From: Symsagittifera roscoffensis
Lineage: Eukaryota > Xenacoelomorpha > Acoela > Convolutidae
Direction of reading: 5' to 3'
Length of the DNA: 64,000 nt
Assembly (NCBI RefSeq): GCF_963678635.1
Contig: NC_087070.1
Span: 22,617,419 to 22,681,418, forward strand
A model generated the notes under the pieces. The model saw only the letters and a list, made by a program, of their open reading frames with translations, was not told where the DNA came from and ran no database searches. This document shows positions 54,339 through 64,000 of the stretch, in pieces. Every line of letters starts with the position of its first letter. Positions within the stretch are counted from its first letter, which is position 1. Both the position numbers and the translations under genes were made by a program.

Positions 54339-57300
54339 TTTCTCGTTTTCAAAATCTTCAACTAGCAGTAGAAAAATAAAGTTGCGACATTAAGTGATGA
54401 AATTACGAAGTGAACATGTTCCTTAATCTGGAGTTAGAAAATATTGCATTGCTGTTGGTTTGTTTGTTGAGTCAATGTGTTGTCCGAACATTTTGAGTCA
54501 TTTTCAAGTGCTATTTGGCTTGCGCTGTTAGTGAAACAAAAAAAAGTTCAAACACAAATGGAAGGCATACCAATCGATAGGCAGCTAACTGGCTTTTAGC
54601 CGTTCTCTCAAGACAGAAGAGTCTCATCACTTAGCAAGAACTTTTGCGCTTGGCCCTTCTTTCAATAGAAAATATAGCTTTCATCAAATTTATCGGACAA
54701 GAACGTCTTAAATTTTTGAAATAATTCCGACCTTGAGACAGTGAAATTGAGTAAAAAATACAACCGAATTTTCAAAATTGCGTTTGAACTGTCAAAAGAG
54801 CAAACCAAAATGATTGCGTTTTTTCAGAGGTCAATTTTTTTGATAACCTTCAAGATCTTAACTCAGCAGCGATATGACATGCAATTTTTCAGTAAAAAAG
54901 AACTGATAGCTCCGGCAAAAAGGTAAACGCGAAACTTCAAATACGTATTTCTAAAACTTTTGGATTGAAGGTCAGAAATATTTCAAAAATTTATGACGTT
55001 GTTATAAACTATATAAGTGTTCGGACAATCGAAAAACATAATAATCGGTGTTTTTTTTTCTGAAAATTTGATTTTTTGGTTAGCTCTTTTTACTAATTTT
55101 TCATATATCAATCTGAAATATAGTATAGATGTCCTCAGCTTAAAACCAGAAACATATTTTAACGGCGAATGTTTTCGTAAAATCATTGGAGTGATATTAA
55201 TTAAAACTGTCATCGTTTAATTCAAATAGTCAACGAATATGTTTAAAATATGTTTTAGAAATTTTGCTAGATGTTCTTCAGATAGTTATTCGCGCTCCTA
55301 ATTGTCAAAGAAACTATAAAATAAACCAAAAGGCAATTTTGTGCAAACTAACTTAAACGTTTTTTTTCGTTGATTCGATTTATAAAATTGTGCTGAAAAC
55401 GTTGGTTTTAAGTAAAGCGTTTGATTAAAATTGCTTTTTATCATTGCAGGAACAAGTAGGTTGCAGAATCCTGAAAACCTATTAGTTTGCGGTAAATTAC
55501 TCTTCTTAATCTGAATTTAGACCAAAATTGCGATTTTTACTCGTCCATTTTTTTGCACTGGGGCCAAACAAAATTACTTTAAAACAGCTTGCAGCTACAA
55601 ATCTGATAGTCCTACATCTCCAAAAATTGTTTTAAATTGAGCTTGGTCCCATTCAGAGAGACTTAAATGGTAACTAAATTCCATCTAAATCAATTTATAT
55701 CAATTTTTTGACACTCAAATTGACCCAAATTTTCCTTGATGAATCAATTAAGTAAATTTAAGTGCTGGTGATCTCAGTAATCAACCAAAAAAAACTCGCG
55801 AGAGGTGTTTAATCATACAACAAACACTCTTAAAATGTACCCAATTTGGTTGAAACTTTACGAGTGCGCGAATTATTCAAAATTTCTTTGTAATTTTACA
55901 GAAAACTTCTGAAATTTTGAAAAGTCAATTATTGTGTGAATACTTTTTTGTAGAAGGTTATGATTTTTTTTGATGAAGTTTAAAAGTTTGTTACAGCTCA
56001 AATTTGGTTTTTCGAGATTTGTTTTTGATTTTTTCAAAATTCAGTGCATTTCCTTTGCTATAAAATGTGCAAAATCAACTATCGAACAGCAAAAGAGTAA
56101 AGATCATGAAAGAGTGCTTGTTTTCTGATTTCGAAAAAAAAATTGTTTTTAGATTTACCAGTTAAATAAAAAAAAATTAGTAAAGGATCAGTTTTCTCAA
56201 AATGGGTTTACTTTATTGAAAAAGTGACAAGAAAAAATATTTCTTTAAATTCATAGAGATTTAAAGCCATCTATTGTAGTTGAATTTCAAGTCTGTATTT
56301 TGTTTCTGCTTCCTTGCGTTCATTGACATTTTTCCAATTAACGATTGGGTACGTTTTTTTTCCACGCAAAGATACACAACGCAGGTCAATAACTATCTAA
56401 ATGGGGCGAGTGAAATATCATATTCAAGTCCTTTCAATCGTATTCAAACAGTTTCAAAGTTTTACCCTTTTTTCAAGCAAGAATAACGATGGAGTTGGTT
56501 TTTTAGCTACAGTCAGAGGACGTTTTTTCCGTTTTCTCTGCAACAATTAAATATACAGGAACCAAGTGACTCTTTCAATTATTTTTTGATTGAGGTTTTT
56601 ACGCGGCATATAGAGTAAGTAAAGATCATCAGCTTCACAAAAAACCAATTAAAGCCCACAAAATCAATTTCTATGTGTTCTTTTTGAGAATGCTCCCAGA
56701 GCAAGAACACCTCTGAAACTAGTTATGGTTAACTGAGAATCTTACGCCTTCAAAGATTTTTCAATATTAATTCAGTTAGCTCCTTCCAAATCTTTTAACC
56801 AACGTGTGTCAAAATTTCATTAATGTATCTTTAATAGTTGCAGAGAAAACAATAAAAAAACGTAAGACAAAATCTTTTCATTTGCTCGTTGAAAGCAAAA
56901 AAGTTGCAACTTCTATGTTTCGTAACTGTAAATCTAGGTGATGAAAACCAACATTTGGCGTGATGTTTTTCATAGGTGATGAAAAACAACATTTTGCAAG
57001 TCACAGTGCAGTATATTATGTTGGAAAATTCACAACAAACATAAAAATGGAAAACAATAAAGACGGTGGCAAATTTTGTCAAGAATCGGGGTGAAACACT
57101 CAAAATATGAAAAAAATTGAATACAACTTGAGATGGCTAAAAGAATCGCAGAAGACTCACAGATGTTTTTACCACTGATTTAGTCTGCTATCAAAAATAC
57201 TGATACCAAGCCATGCGACATATACCATATGTTTATTCACCTAAATGCCAACTTTTGGCTTCAAATAATTCAGAATAAGTTAGAAAAATCTTCCATCAAC

Positions 57301-57585
57301 AAAAACTAAACAGTTTGAAGATCATACAGGAAAAATTGACAATTATCATGGCAGTTTGCTTTTTTTTTCAGGTCAAAACGTCCAATCAGAATTCCAGTAG
57401 ATTTTTTTAGATCAGCAGTGAATATTATTGATAGTGTTAATATTGTTGTCATTATTATGGAAAACTGCTTACCAGTTCCTTATCCCATTAACGTGCAAAA
57501 TAAATGGGATCTCTTCAATTATCCCCCCTCTGGTATCTAGGAACGAATTGTCATTCTATGAAGAACTAGTTCACCCGTTATGCAT
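54339..57585. other. Intergenic region, no gene seen
   Basis: AT-rich throughout. The small ORFs lack exon-like composition and splice context. It should contain the promoter of the TXNDC12-like gene just above 54338 and holds one R2 copy near 56030-56340. Confidence 0.5.
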
Positions 57586-57832
57586 TGTGGTACCGTGTAG
57601 TACTGTTGCCACAGTAACCTTGGATAAAGTGTTATTAATATTCAGTTATGTATTGTTAGTATTATTCAAGGCCATCCATGCAGGCCAAACGTAACAGTCA
57701 TTTGGACAGTTGCGATCATAGAAGACACATGAACGTGATCTCTAACAAAACTAAGCAATTCAACAAGACAGAATTAAAGGTTTTAAAATATTCTCTTTTG
57801 CTCTTACTTACCCGTAGCATAGCAATATCACA
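57586..57832 (+). repeat. Candidate 5' LTR of the second element
   Basis: TGTGGTACCG at 57586 and ...ATATCACA at 57832 give TGTG/CACA ends, and a primer-binding-like TGG follows at once. The 3' LTR is outside the window, so the left edge is a proposal. Confidence 0.45.
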
Positions 57833-57850
57833 TGGCGCAGCCAGCAGGAT
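57833..57850 (+). other. Candidate primer-binding site
   Basis: TGGCGCAGCCAGCAGGAT starts with TGG, the complement of a tRNA 3' CCA, directly after the presumed LTR CA. I cannot say which tRNA. Confidence 0.5.
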
Positions 57851-57876
57851 TTCTGTCCCAGGACAATAGAACAGAT

Positions 57877-59679
57877 ATGGGGATCCCTGTATTTTGGACG
57901 AACGCGAATTCCGACCCTCCTTGGAATATCAAAATATGGCTAGACCAATTTCTTTTGGCAGTTACAGTAAAGGAGAGCGTGAATCCGGAACTATTATTAG
58001 AAGAACCGAAAGAAGTTCTTTTGGAACCGTTACCAAGACCAGAGACCCCACGAGAACACGAAAACGCTCAGGCGATTACAGAAAAAGAAGCTCGAGACCA
58101 ACTAGCCCGGGATAAGATTCTCTTGGAAAATGAAGAAAGAAAAACTAGAGGACCAAAGGTTGGACACAACGTATATTACAACGAAGTACAGAAAAGAGTA
58201 GCCTCTAGATTATTTCTGGCGTTGGGGACAGAAGGAAAGAAGAAATTTGTTCAAATGAACCCGCATGTAGAAGTTTCAAAGTTAGAATTCAGGCAGATGG
58301 TAGCGTTGGCTAAGACTTCATTTGATAAATCACAGAGTGTTACGTATGAACGCTACAAGCTGTTTAATCGTTCACAGGAAATAGGGGAATCACTCGAGGT
58401 ATTTCATGCCACACTAACTGCTCAAGCAGCTAGAGCAGAATTAGGGACACTGGAGGACGAACTAGTGCGTGACCTATTCATATCGAAAAAGAAAAATGTG
58501 TTATTACAAGATACACTAACGTTTGAAACATTTTCACCAGAGGAAGTATTGAAAAGGGCGCTGAAATTTGAACAAAGTAAACAGACAACTCAGGCATTTC
58601 AGAAAACTAATGCAACGACTGCAAGTACAGCTCAGGTAAATCGAACAATGAAGATAAAGCAAGAACCAATTATGAGTATTGGAAATAAAAATGCTTACGG
58701 AAGGAGACAACCGAACAACATGTACAAGAAGAAATCATCAGACAGAAAAGAAGGGGAAAATTTTACAGACACGAAAGCGTGTACTACTCGATGTGGTCGA
58801 CCATTTGGGGAAGGACATTTGAAGAAATGTCCGGCCATGGGCAAAACATGTAAAAATTGTTCGAAACCAAATCACTTTGCAAGAATGTGTAAGTCACAGC
58901 AAGTAAATGAGATTGCGGAAAAATCATCCAGTTCAGATGAAGAGTGCAATTTAATTCAGTCATTTGACTCGTGTGAGGAGTTCGAAATTATGGCTGTTGA
59001 ATCAGAATTGTCTTCGATGGAAGAAATAGATGAGTATATAAAACAGCAATCAAACAGAAACCGAGATATCAAGAAAAGTAGCAAGGACATACAGAAAGTT
59101 GATATTCGCAGAAATACCCGATCGAAACAAATAAGGTCCTTAAAAACTTTGGTGAGAATAGATCATCAAATCATCAACATGACTATTGATACGGGCAGTC
59201 CTGTATCATTTTTGAACTGGGCTACTGCAAAGCAAATTCTGGAGTCTTCAAAAAATACGAGGTTCATTCCACGTGAAAATCTCAACCTAACTACAAAATT
59301 TGTAGACTATAATAAACAGCCGATCAATATATTGGGTGCAATTACCACGACCATCCGTTCAGCAGGGTGGGAGGTGGTGGGAGCATCGTTCTTAATCACA
59401 AGCGACGCACGAGATGTATTTTGGGGCTGGATTTACAGAGCAAAGTCGGGATACACACAACACAGAAGTTGGCACCGAAAGAAAAAAAGAGGTTTGACGT
59501 GTTACTGTGCGAACAGTCAGAAGGTTGGAAAAACTATAGTAAATTTAAAAACCTTTTTGATCGTCAAGGGTGTTCAAAAAATCACGTTGTCAGCACAAAG
59601 TTCAAAGACCCACTTTGTCCATTACAAGAAAAAGGGAGACGCATCCCAATACACATACAAGGGAAAGTGTATGAGTTAA
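57877..59679 (+). CDS. Gag and N-terminal protease of the second element
   Basis: The frame is open from 57832, but that ATG overlaps the presumed LTR end and primer-binding site, so Met at 57877 (MGIPVFWTNANSDPPWN) is the better start. Residues 80-260 (from 57832) are helical and charged, as in gypsy capsids. A CCHC zinc knuckle CKNCSKPNHFARMC (CX2CX4HX4C) lies near nt 58850, preceded by a second Cys/His cluster. The protease motif IDTGSPVSF has its catalytic Asp at nt 59188. From about 59415 the meaningful frame moves to another register, so the last ~85 codons to 59679 are probably nonsense. Confidence 0.8.
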   Translation: MGIPVFWTNANSDPPWNIKIWLDQFLLAVTVKESVNPELLLEEPKEVLLEPLPRPETPREHENAQAITEKEARDQLARDKILLENEERKTRGPKVGHNVYYNEVQKRVASRLFLALGTEGKKKFVQMNPHVEVSKLEFRQMVALAKTSFDKSQSVTYERYKLFNRSQEIGESLEVFHATLTAQAARAELGTLEDELVRDLFISKKKNVLLQDTLTFETFSPEEVLKRALKFEQSKQTTQAFQKTNATTASTAQVNRTMKIKQEPIMSIGNKNAYGRRQPNNMYKKKSSDRKEGENFTDTKACTTRCGRPFGEGHLKKCPAMGKTCKNCSKPNHFARMCKSQQVNEIAEKSSSSDEECNLIQSFDSCEEFEIMAVESELSSMEEIDEYIKQQSNRNRDIKKSSKDIQKVDIRRNTRSKQIRSLKTLVRIDHQIINMTIDTGSPVSFLNWATAKQILESSKNTRFIPRENLNLTTKFVDYNKQPINILGAITTTIRSAGWEVVGASFLITSDARDVFWGWIYRAKSGYTQHRSWHRKKKRGLTCYCANSQKVGKTIVNLKTFLIVKGVQKITLSAQSSKTHFVHYKKKGDASQYTYKGKCMS

Positions 59680-59804
59680 TGGAAAAACTGCTAAAAGAGG
59701 GGCATATAAAACGTCTAGACAAATGTACTAGTGATTGTTTTATAGCACCTATTGTAATAACAGTAAAAAAAAGACGACTCCATAAAATTGGCTTTAGATG
59801 CTAA
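59367..59804 (+). pseudogene. End of protease and start of RT, shifted frame
   Basis: The segment with ILGLDL (the conserved C-terminal protease motif) is in a different frame from DTGS, changing near a T-run at about 59415. Downstream the linker to RT follows, with YELMEKLLKEGHIKR and the DCFIAPIVIT block that opens many gypsy RTs. A further change occurs in an A8 run near 59766. Confidence 0.75.
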
Positions 59805-60741
59805 ACCCATCAATAGACAGTTGTTCAAAAATAAATATCAAATGCCGAATGTGGATGAATTATTGGATGGGGTCAGTCAAATAATCACAGCAAATGAAAG
59901 CGGTACACTGTATTTCTCAGTATTTGATTTGAAGTATGCCTACAGTCAACTTCAACTAACTGCAGAGACAGCTAAACAATGCAACTTTAACATCATAGGT
60001 GGGCAAGCTACTGGAACATACAGATTTTTGACCGGATTTTACGGTCTGGCAGCTATGCCAGCTGAGTTTCAAAAAGCTATGGACAGAACATTGAACCATG
60101 CGGAAAATACATTCTGTTTTCTGGACGACATACTCATTGTGTCTAAAGGAAGTGAACAAGAACATGAAAAATTGATCTTGAATGTGCTGGAAAAGCTAGA
60201 AAAAGAAAGTTTGGCACTAAAACTGTCGAAATGTGAATTCTTTCAACAGGAGGTGAATTGGTTGGGACATAAGTTATCGTTGGAGTGTATTTCTCCAAAG
60301 ATAACCAAAACGGATGCGATTTTGAAGCTTAGTCCGCCAACTTCACTGAAACAACTCAGATCATTTCTGGGTAGCATAAATCATCTGGCCAAATTCATTC
60401 CAAACGCAGCCACTTTAACTGAAAAGTTAAGACCTCTGCTGCGAGAAGAAAACGAAAAGAAAAAACTCAAAAGTGTGAAAATTCAAGTAAAAAAATTCGA
60501 ATGGAAAGAAGAACACTCGGAGATATTTGAATCGATAAAAGCAGCGGTTGCGAATATAACAAAAATTAATTATTACGACCCTAAGCTACTTACTAGGGTA
60601 AAATGTGACTCCAGCCATAGTGGACTGGGGGCATCGTTGGAACAAAAAAACGGGGAGGGGGAGTGGATACCGATTGCATTCGCTTCCAGATATCTAAACA
60701 CACAAGAAAAAAATACTCCACAAATGAACAAGAATTGCTAG
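59788..60741 (+). CDS. Reverse transcriptase and start of RNase H (fragment of broken pol)
   Basis: RT palm motifs are visible: FSVFDLKYAYSQLQL (first Asp), TGFYGLAAMPAEFQ, and FLDDILIVS (the YxDD box as FLDD). Then come the thumb/connection with WLGHKLS and LRSFLGSINH, and the RNase H start CDSSHSGLGASLEQ. The frame ends early at 60741 because of a shift in an A7 run near 60709. The catalytic residues remain. Confidence 0.85.
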   Translation: MALDAKPINRQLFKNKYQMPNVDELLDGVSQIITANESGTLYFSVFDLKYAYSQLQLTAETAKQCNFNIIGGQATGTYRFLTGFYGLAAMPAEFQKAMDRTLNHAENTFCFLDDILIVSKGSEQEHEKLILNVLEKLEKESLALKLSKCEFFQQEVNWLGHKLSLECISPKITKTDAILKLSPPTSLKQLRSFLGSINHLAKFIPNAATLTEKLRPLLREENEKKKLKSVKIQVKKFEWKEEHSEIFESIKAAVANITKINYYDPKLLTRVKCDSSHSGLGASLEQKNGEGEWIPIAFASRYLNTQEKNTPQMNKNC

Positions 60742-61322
60742 CAGTAGTATGGTCTGTTGGCCGATTTAAACATTATTTGTTAGGAAAAGAATTCGTGATA
60801 GCCACTGATCATAAAGCACTGGTTTCTGCTTTGGATGAACATAAGTCAAACAAAACCTACCAATCTAGGTTGGCTAGATGGGTAGACTGATTACTACCCT
60901 ATCAATTTAAAGTTATTCATTTACCAGGAAAAGATATGGGTATAGTAGATTACCTATCTAGAAACCCGAAAGGTGAACCATGGCCGGAGTCAGTATTGGA
61001 TGAAAAATTTGTAGTCACATCGATTGAAAGTTTTCATAAAGCTCTCGACTGTTTAAACAGTCGACTGAGTGAGCATGATGAGCTCGACCGGAACGAAAAC
61101 GTTCTGGAATATTCTAGAATTGATCAAAATGTATCAAATCAGAACACGTCATCTACCCGTTGCTATGGCAACCAAAACGGTCCAAAACGGACAAAGCACG
61201 ACCGGAACGAAAAAATGAAGATTCACGTTGGTTTCAACGAGAAAAGTCTGAAAACTCAAAAATCAATTTATCTCAAAATCGTCAGCAAATACAGTTGGTC
61301 GAATCAGTTAAAAAAATCGTGA
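60663..61322 (+). pseudogene. RNase H C-terminal part and spacer, with in-frame TGA
   Basis: TNEQELLAVVWSVGRFKHYL and FVIATDHKAL are RNase H motifs. At 60888 a TGA stands where such proteins usually have Trp (after ARWVD). The frame then continues with HLPGKDMGIVDYLSR (the RNase H end typical of gypsy elements) and a Lys/Asn-rich spacer to 61322. Confidence 0.75.
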
Positions 61323-61624
61323 AGTTATCAAATTACAAATCAGAAAAAATGCATTCAGGCGAAACAACTAAAAGAGAAAAAGAAAAAAAGATGGTCAGAA
61401 TTCAGGATCGGAATAACTCAGACACACTAAGGGAGGAAATAACAGAAACAACGTTCCAAAGAACCAGAATATACAAAGGACCCCAAACAAATCAGAATCA
61501 GACAATTCGGACTCTGAACAAATACCACAAGCGCATTGGAACACGCTGTATAGACAGATCGGAACAGACACAGGAAATAGTGGTCAGTCAACGTCAACTG
61601 CCACAACAGCCCAACCTATGTTAG
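61160..61624 (+). pseudogene. Charged spacer between RNase H and integrase, other frame
   Basis: A Lys/Arg/Gln/Asn-rich frame overlapping the previous one by 160 bases. Which frame is ancestral in the overlap is unclear. The spacer between RNase H and integrase is unusually long (about 300 codons). Confidence 0.4.
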
Positions 61625-62328
61625 TTTCATTTTGGGAACTAATAGGATCGAAAAAGAATGAAAAACCCCGGCCAATGGAATTAGAAGCCATTTCGGTGAT
61701 GCAAAGCCCGAAACCATCGAAACAAACTCAATCAGGAGATGAAACTGAAATTGGACAAATCGTTGAGGTGGACCTAACGATGGACAGCATTGATGAACCG
61801 GACTACAGTTCAGGAACTGAGACTTGTATGGTCACACCGCAACAGAAGACGAGAAGTGGCCATAAATCGCGGAAAAGCAGTTACCAACTGTCGGAGCAGT
61901 TAAAGGAAACAAATAGTCCACTATCACTTGTAAAATTATTCGACAAAAGTCTAGTGGCGGAACTAGTATCAGAGGATACTTGGATGGATCGGCTCAGACG
62001 AGTGGTGGAACGGAACGATAGACATGGGTATGAGCTAATGGGCCCATACACCAACCCTCTGGGGCACCAGATGTCGGTTGTTGATGACTGCCTACTGGTG
62101 GACAATCGTTTAGCCGTACCTGAGAAGCTGCGACAAGCGGTGCTTTGGCGACTTCACCAAGGACATCCTGGCCAAGAAGCGATGTTGGAGGTCTCCAATT
62201 GCTTATGGTGGCCACACATGCACAAAGACATAGTCAATATGGCCGAAGAGTGTAGAATTTGCACTCGTTATGGTAAGAATGCTAAAAATTTAATCCCAAA
62301 AATTCGGCCAAACCACTTCCACTGTTGA
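61618..62328 (+). CDS. Integrase N-terminal zinc-binding domain (fragment)
   Basis: After an acidic, Ser-rich spacer, residues about 175-225 give LHQGHPGQEAMLE...MAEECRICTRYGK, an HHCC zinc finger (H, H, CxxC) that precedes retroviral and gypsy integrase cores. The frame is lost near an A5 run at about 62290, just before the core. Confidence 0.8.
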   Translation: MLVSFWELIGSKKNEKPRPMELEAISVMQSPKPSKQTQSGDETEIGQIVEVDLTMDSIDEPDYSSGTETCMVTPQQKTRSGHKSRKSSYQLSEQLKETNSPLSLVKLFDKSLVAELVSEDTWMDRLRRVVERNDRHGYELMGPYTNPLGHQMSVVDDCLLVDNRLAVPEKLRQAVLWRLHQGHPGQEAMLEVSNCLWWPHMHKDIVNMAEECRICTRYGKNAKNLIPKIRPNHFHC

Positions 62329-63650
62329 CACAGCCTGGGCAAGAGTTACAATTAGACTATGCGGGTCCACTTGAAGACCATAAGGGAAAGAAGATATATT
62401 TGTTAGTTGCTATTGATAGATACTCAAAATTTCCGTCAGTCAAAGTTACGAAATCTACAGGGGGAAAATCAACAATAAAATTTCTACGTACCTACATTGA
62501 CACACATGGAATACCAGAATCGTTTAAAACGGATCAGTTTTCAGGGTTTAAAGGAAAATCAATGAAAAAATTTTGCACTGAAAATAATATCATTCAAAAA
62601 TTCTGTCCAGTCGGTGATCATCGAGGATGTGGATTAGTCGAACGAACGATACAAACCATTAAACGAAGATTGGGAGTAATGCTACTCAAAGAAGAAGTAC
62701 AATCTATTAAATTGTGCTTGAGCACAATAATTAGGGACCTAAGATGGAACAAACAGAAAACAATAAAGTTGTCCCCGTTTGAAGCGCACTTTGGTCGATT
62801 ACCTAAAACTGTGTTTAAAATTGTAAGGGATAAATTTCTGAAGGAATCTGATCGCTTAGATAAAGAAAATTTGGAGAGATCGGCGTTAACAGCATCGCAG
62901 TTGAAGAGACGCATCGATCAATCCAGGGAAAACGTAAAGGTCATCCGAAAAGGACAGAATAGCCGGGACGTCAGCCCACTGTTTCTACGCAACACTGCGG
63001 CGGCCAAAGAAAGAGCTATGGCGAAGGAGTTAAAGCAGCTACTAGAGGCCAATGCGAGATGGAATGTCACCAGACGGGATATCTCAGATAGCGAACTACG
63101 ACGAATTGTAGACGAAACGAGCACGATAAATCCCGAACTGAGAAAGGAACTTCTATACTCATGGCAAAAAGGATTTATCGAGGACAAACAGACTACAGCA
63201 GATGATAGCATGTCAGGAAGATTCCTCCAAAAACACGAGCAAAGAAAGAGTGGAAAGGCCTTAACAATACCGCTGAAAGGCAAAGTAGTAGCAGAGACAC
63301 CGTCAACAATCAAAACGGCTGCTGGTGCAGTATATCGAAAGAGCGACATAGCGAGATCAAAACTGCATACACAGCCCAAAGCACAGAGCTCGGAGAAGAA
63401 GAGGAGCCCAACGGGGGAAGAGCCTAGGAGCAAACAACAGAAGACAGTTTTACATCAGGAAGACGTAGACAGTGAGTCGGCTGAAGAACATGACGCGAAA
63501 GACCAGGGGCCAATCGATCAGGAGTTAGAAGACAATCGACTGTTGGACGTTTTGAATGAAGTTTTAAAACTCGCCAAACGTAGTCACGTCAAGAGAAACA
63601 AAGACGGGCGGGGGACTGAATCTAGGTGGAAAAAGGGTTATGCCAAATAG
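62325..63650 (+). CDS. Integrase core and C-terminal extension
   Basis: The catalytic triad is D11 (QLDYAG), D70 (FKTDQF) and E106 (GLVERTIQT), with 58 residues between the Asps and exactly 35 between D70 and E106. The core is intact. The C-terminal 230 residues are Arg/Lys/Glu-rich with no GPY/F motif or chromodomain that I can see. The stop at 63648-63650 lies inside the next ORF. Confidence 0.85.
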   Translation: MTQPGQELQLDYAGPLEDHKGKKIYLLVAIDRYSKFPSVKVTKSTGGKSTIKFLRTYIDTHGIPESFKTDQFSGFKGKSMKKFCTENNIIQKFCPVGDHRGCGLVERTIQTIKRRLGVMLLKEEVQSIKLCLSTIIRDLRWNKQKTIKLSPFEAHFGRLPKTVFKIVRDKFLKESDRLDKENLERSALTASQLKRRIDQSRENVKVIRKGQNSRDVSPLFLRNTAAAKERAMAKELKQLLEANARWNVTRRDISDSELRRIVDETSTINPELRKELLYSWQKGFIEDKQTTADDSMSGRFLQKHEQRKSGKALTIPLKGKVVAETPSTIKTAAGAVYRKSDIARSKLHTQPKAQSSEKKRSPTGEEPRSKQQKTVLHQEDVDSESAEEHDAKDQGPIDQELEDNRLLDVLNEVLKLAKRSHVKRNKDGRGTESRWKKGYAK

Positions 63651-64000
63651 GGCAGGACCACTAGTCCAAAGCGCAAGATCTGGAAAAACCAAGACACAAG
63701 AGCCACGTTCAACAAAAACTGTTGAAACAGCAAAAGAATCTAAGAAGCGGGATTGGAGTAATGAAGCTGTATACATAGAGTCATCTGCACCGAAAGAAGC
63801 TCCAGTGAGTAAAAGGATTACACGGCAAACTAGTGAAAAGGAAATTCTGGACACATTCCAGAATAACAATATGACAACAAAAGAATGGGAGGACATCACA
63901 AACCAGGTTTTGACCCGAGGGGTACAAAACGAAGCAGAAAAACTACTGAATCAACAAGCGGAATCAGTTGTCAATAACCCGGCAGTATTTGCGGACGAGT
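63640..64000 (+). CDS. Start of a further ORF after pol (runs off window)
   Basis: ATG at 63640 overlaps the integrase ORF by 11 bases and the frame stays open to the window end (120 codons visible). The product is Lys/Glu/Gln-rich with no signal peptide, so it does not start like an envelope protein. It could be the true continuation of pol after an undetected shift, or a separate accessory ORF. Confidence 0.5.
   Translation, partial: MPNRAGPLVQSARSGKTKTQEPRSTKTVETAKESKKRDWSNEAVYIESSAPKEAPVSKRITRQTSEKEILDTFQNNNMTTKEWEDITNQVLTRGVQNEAEKLLNQQAESVVNNPAVFADE

Larger units (their letters stand above)
40560..56340 (+). repeat. Interspersed repeat family R2, at least six same-orientation copies
   Basis: Blocks recur in order: (t)caggtcagttcattt, ggaaggcaa(a/g)ctcc, acttctagttt..gaaa, cagcggaa(t/g)(a/t)aaaa, tt(a/g)attttatca, and a ttcaaagagctt(g/t)aagggcat motif. 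Copies near 40600-40900, 41730-42530 (split by a MITE), 44690-44830, 45130-45310, 47680-47990 and 56030-56340. They share direction, as expected if local duplication spread them. No coding capacity. Confidence 0.55.
57586..64000 (+). mobile_element. Second Ty3/gypsy retroelement, 5' part, decayed pol
   Basis: In order: candidate LTR, primer-binding site, gag with a zinc knuckle, protease, reverse transcriptase, RNase H, integrase zinc finger and core, then the start of another ORF running off the window. This is the Ty3/gypsy order (RT before integrase). Frames change at about 59415, 59765, 60710, 61200-61320, 61600 and 62290, and a TGA interrupts RNase H at 60888. Composition differs from the first element (no G depletion), so it is a different lineage. 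Confidence 0.9.

Noticed and set aside
62618..63433. Minus-strand ORFs of 98 and 171 residues under the integrase
   Set aside because: Antisense shadows of the plus-strand integrase, Ser/Leu-rich, no start context.
1..64000. CRISPR arrays, rRNA or tRNA genes, prokaryotic operons
   Set aside because: Spliced genes and LTR elements mark eukaryotic DNA; the tandem repeats here lack unique spacers, and I saw no tRNA cloverleaf or rRNA segment.

Overview
The window is metazoan nuclear DNA. It is AT-rich, with GT-AG introns from hundreds of bases to 7 kb, many dispersed repeats, and three kinds of LTR retroelement. Two intron-split genes support this: one is a clear homologue of the animal ER thioredoxin TXNDC12, the other a protein with GYxGH(I/V)P motifs of the kind found in ciliary microtubule-associated proteins. 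I cannot name the species.

Layout. 1-~9860: the 3' part of an unusual Ty3/gypsy-type element. It holds the integrase end (1-1256), a 600-base spacer, two tiny hydrophobic ORFs, a Pro/Ser-rich frame with one in-frame stop and no ATG, a large envelope-like glycoprotein ORF, a 601-residue ORF of unknown family, and a probable 3' LTR. Its + strand is strikingly poor in G. 10322-12346: the last exon of a plus-strand gene with a 24-bp (octapeptide) tandem repeat. 13003-19995 (minus): a multi-exon GYxGHxP protein gene with a 28-nt microexon; a BEL/Pao pol scrap (12784-13002) lies just beyond its proposed last exon. 20000-30135: intergenic, filled with duplications, minisatellites and Tc1/mariner-type MITEs.

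30136-46018 (plus): a six-exon gene for an unrecognised 214-residue multi-pass membrane protein, with a BEL/Pao pol remnant in intron 1, a pyrimidine-rich island in intron 2 and MITEs in intron 3. 46142-54338 (minus): a complete three-exon TXNDC12-like gene, tail-to-tail with the previous gene; only 123 bp separate the stop codons. Its 7-kb intron carries minisatellites, a G-tract MITE and AT-rich and C-rich simple repeats. 54339-57585: no gene seen. 57586-64000: the 5' part of a second, decayed Ty3/gypsy element (LTR, primer-binding site, gag, protease, RT, RNase H, integrase, start of a further ORF). Its frame breaks fall mostly in homopolymer runs.

The four host gene models were built by joining exons at consensus splice sites with matching phases; they are not supported by transcripts here. 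The most novel part is the first element's array of ORFs downstream of pol, with ATGA stop/start overlaps at two junctions.
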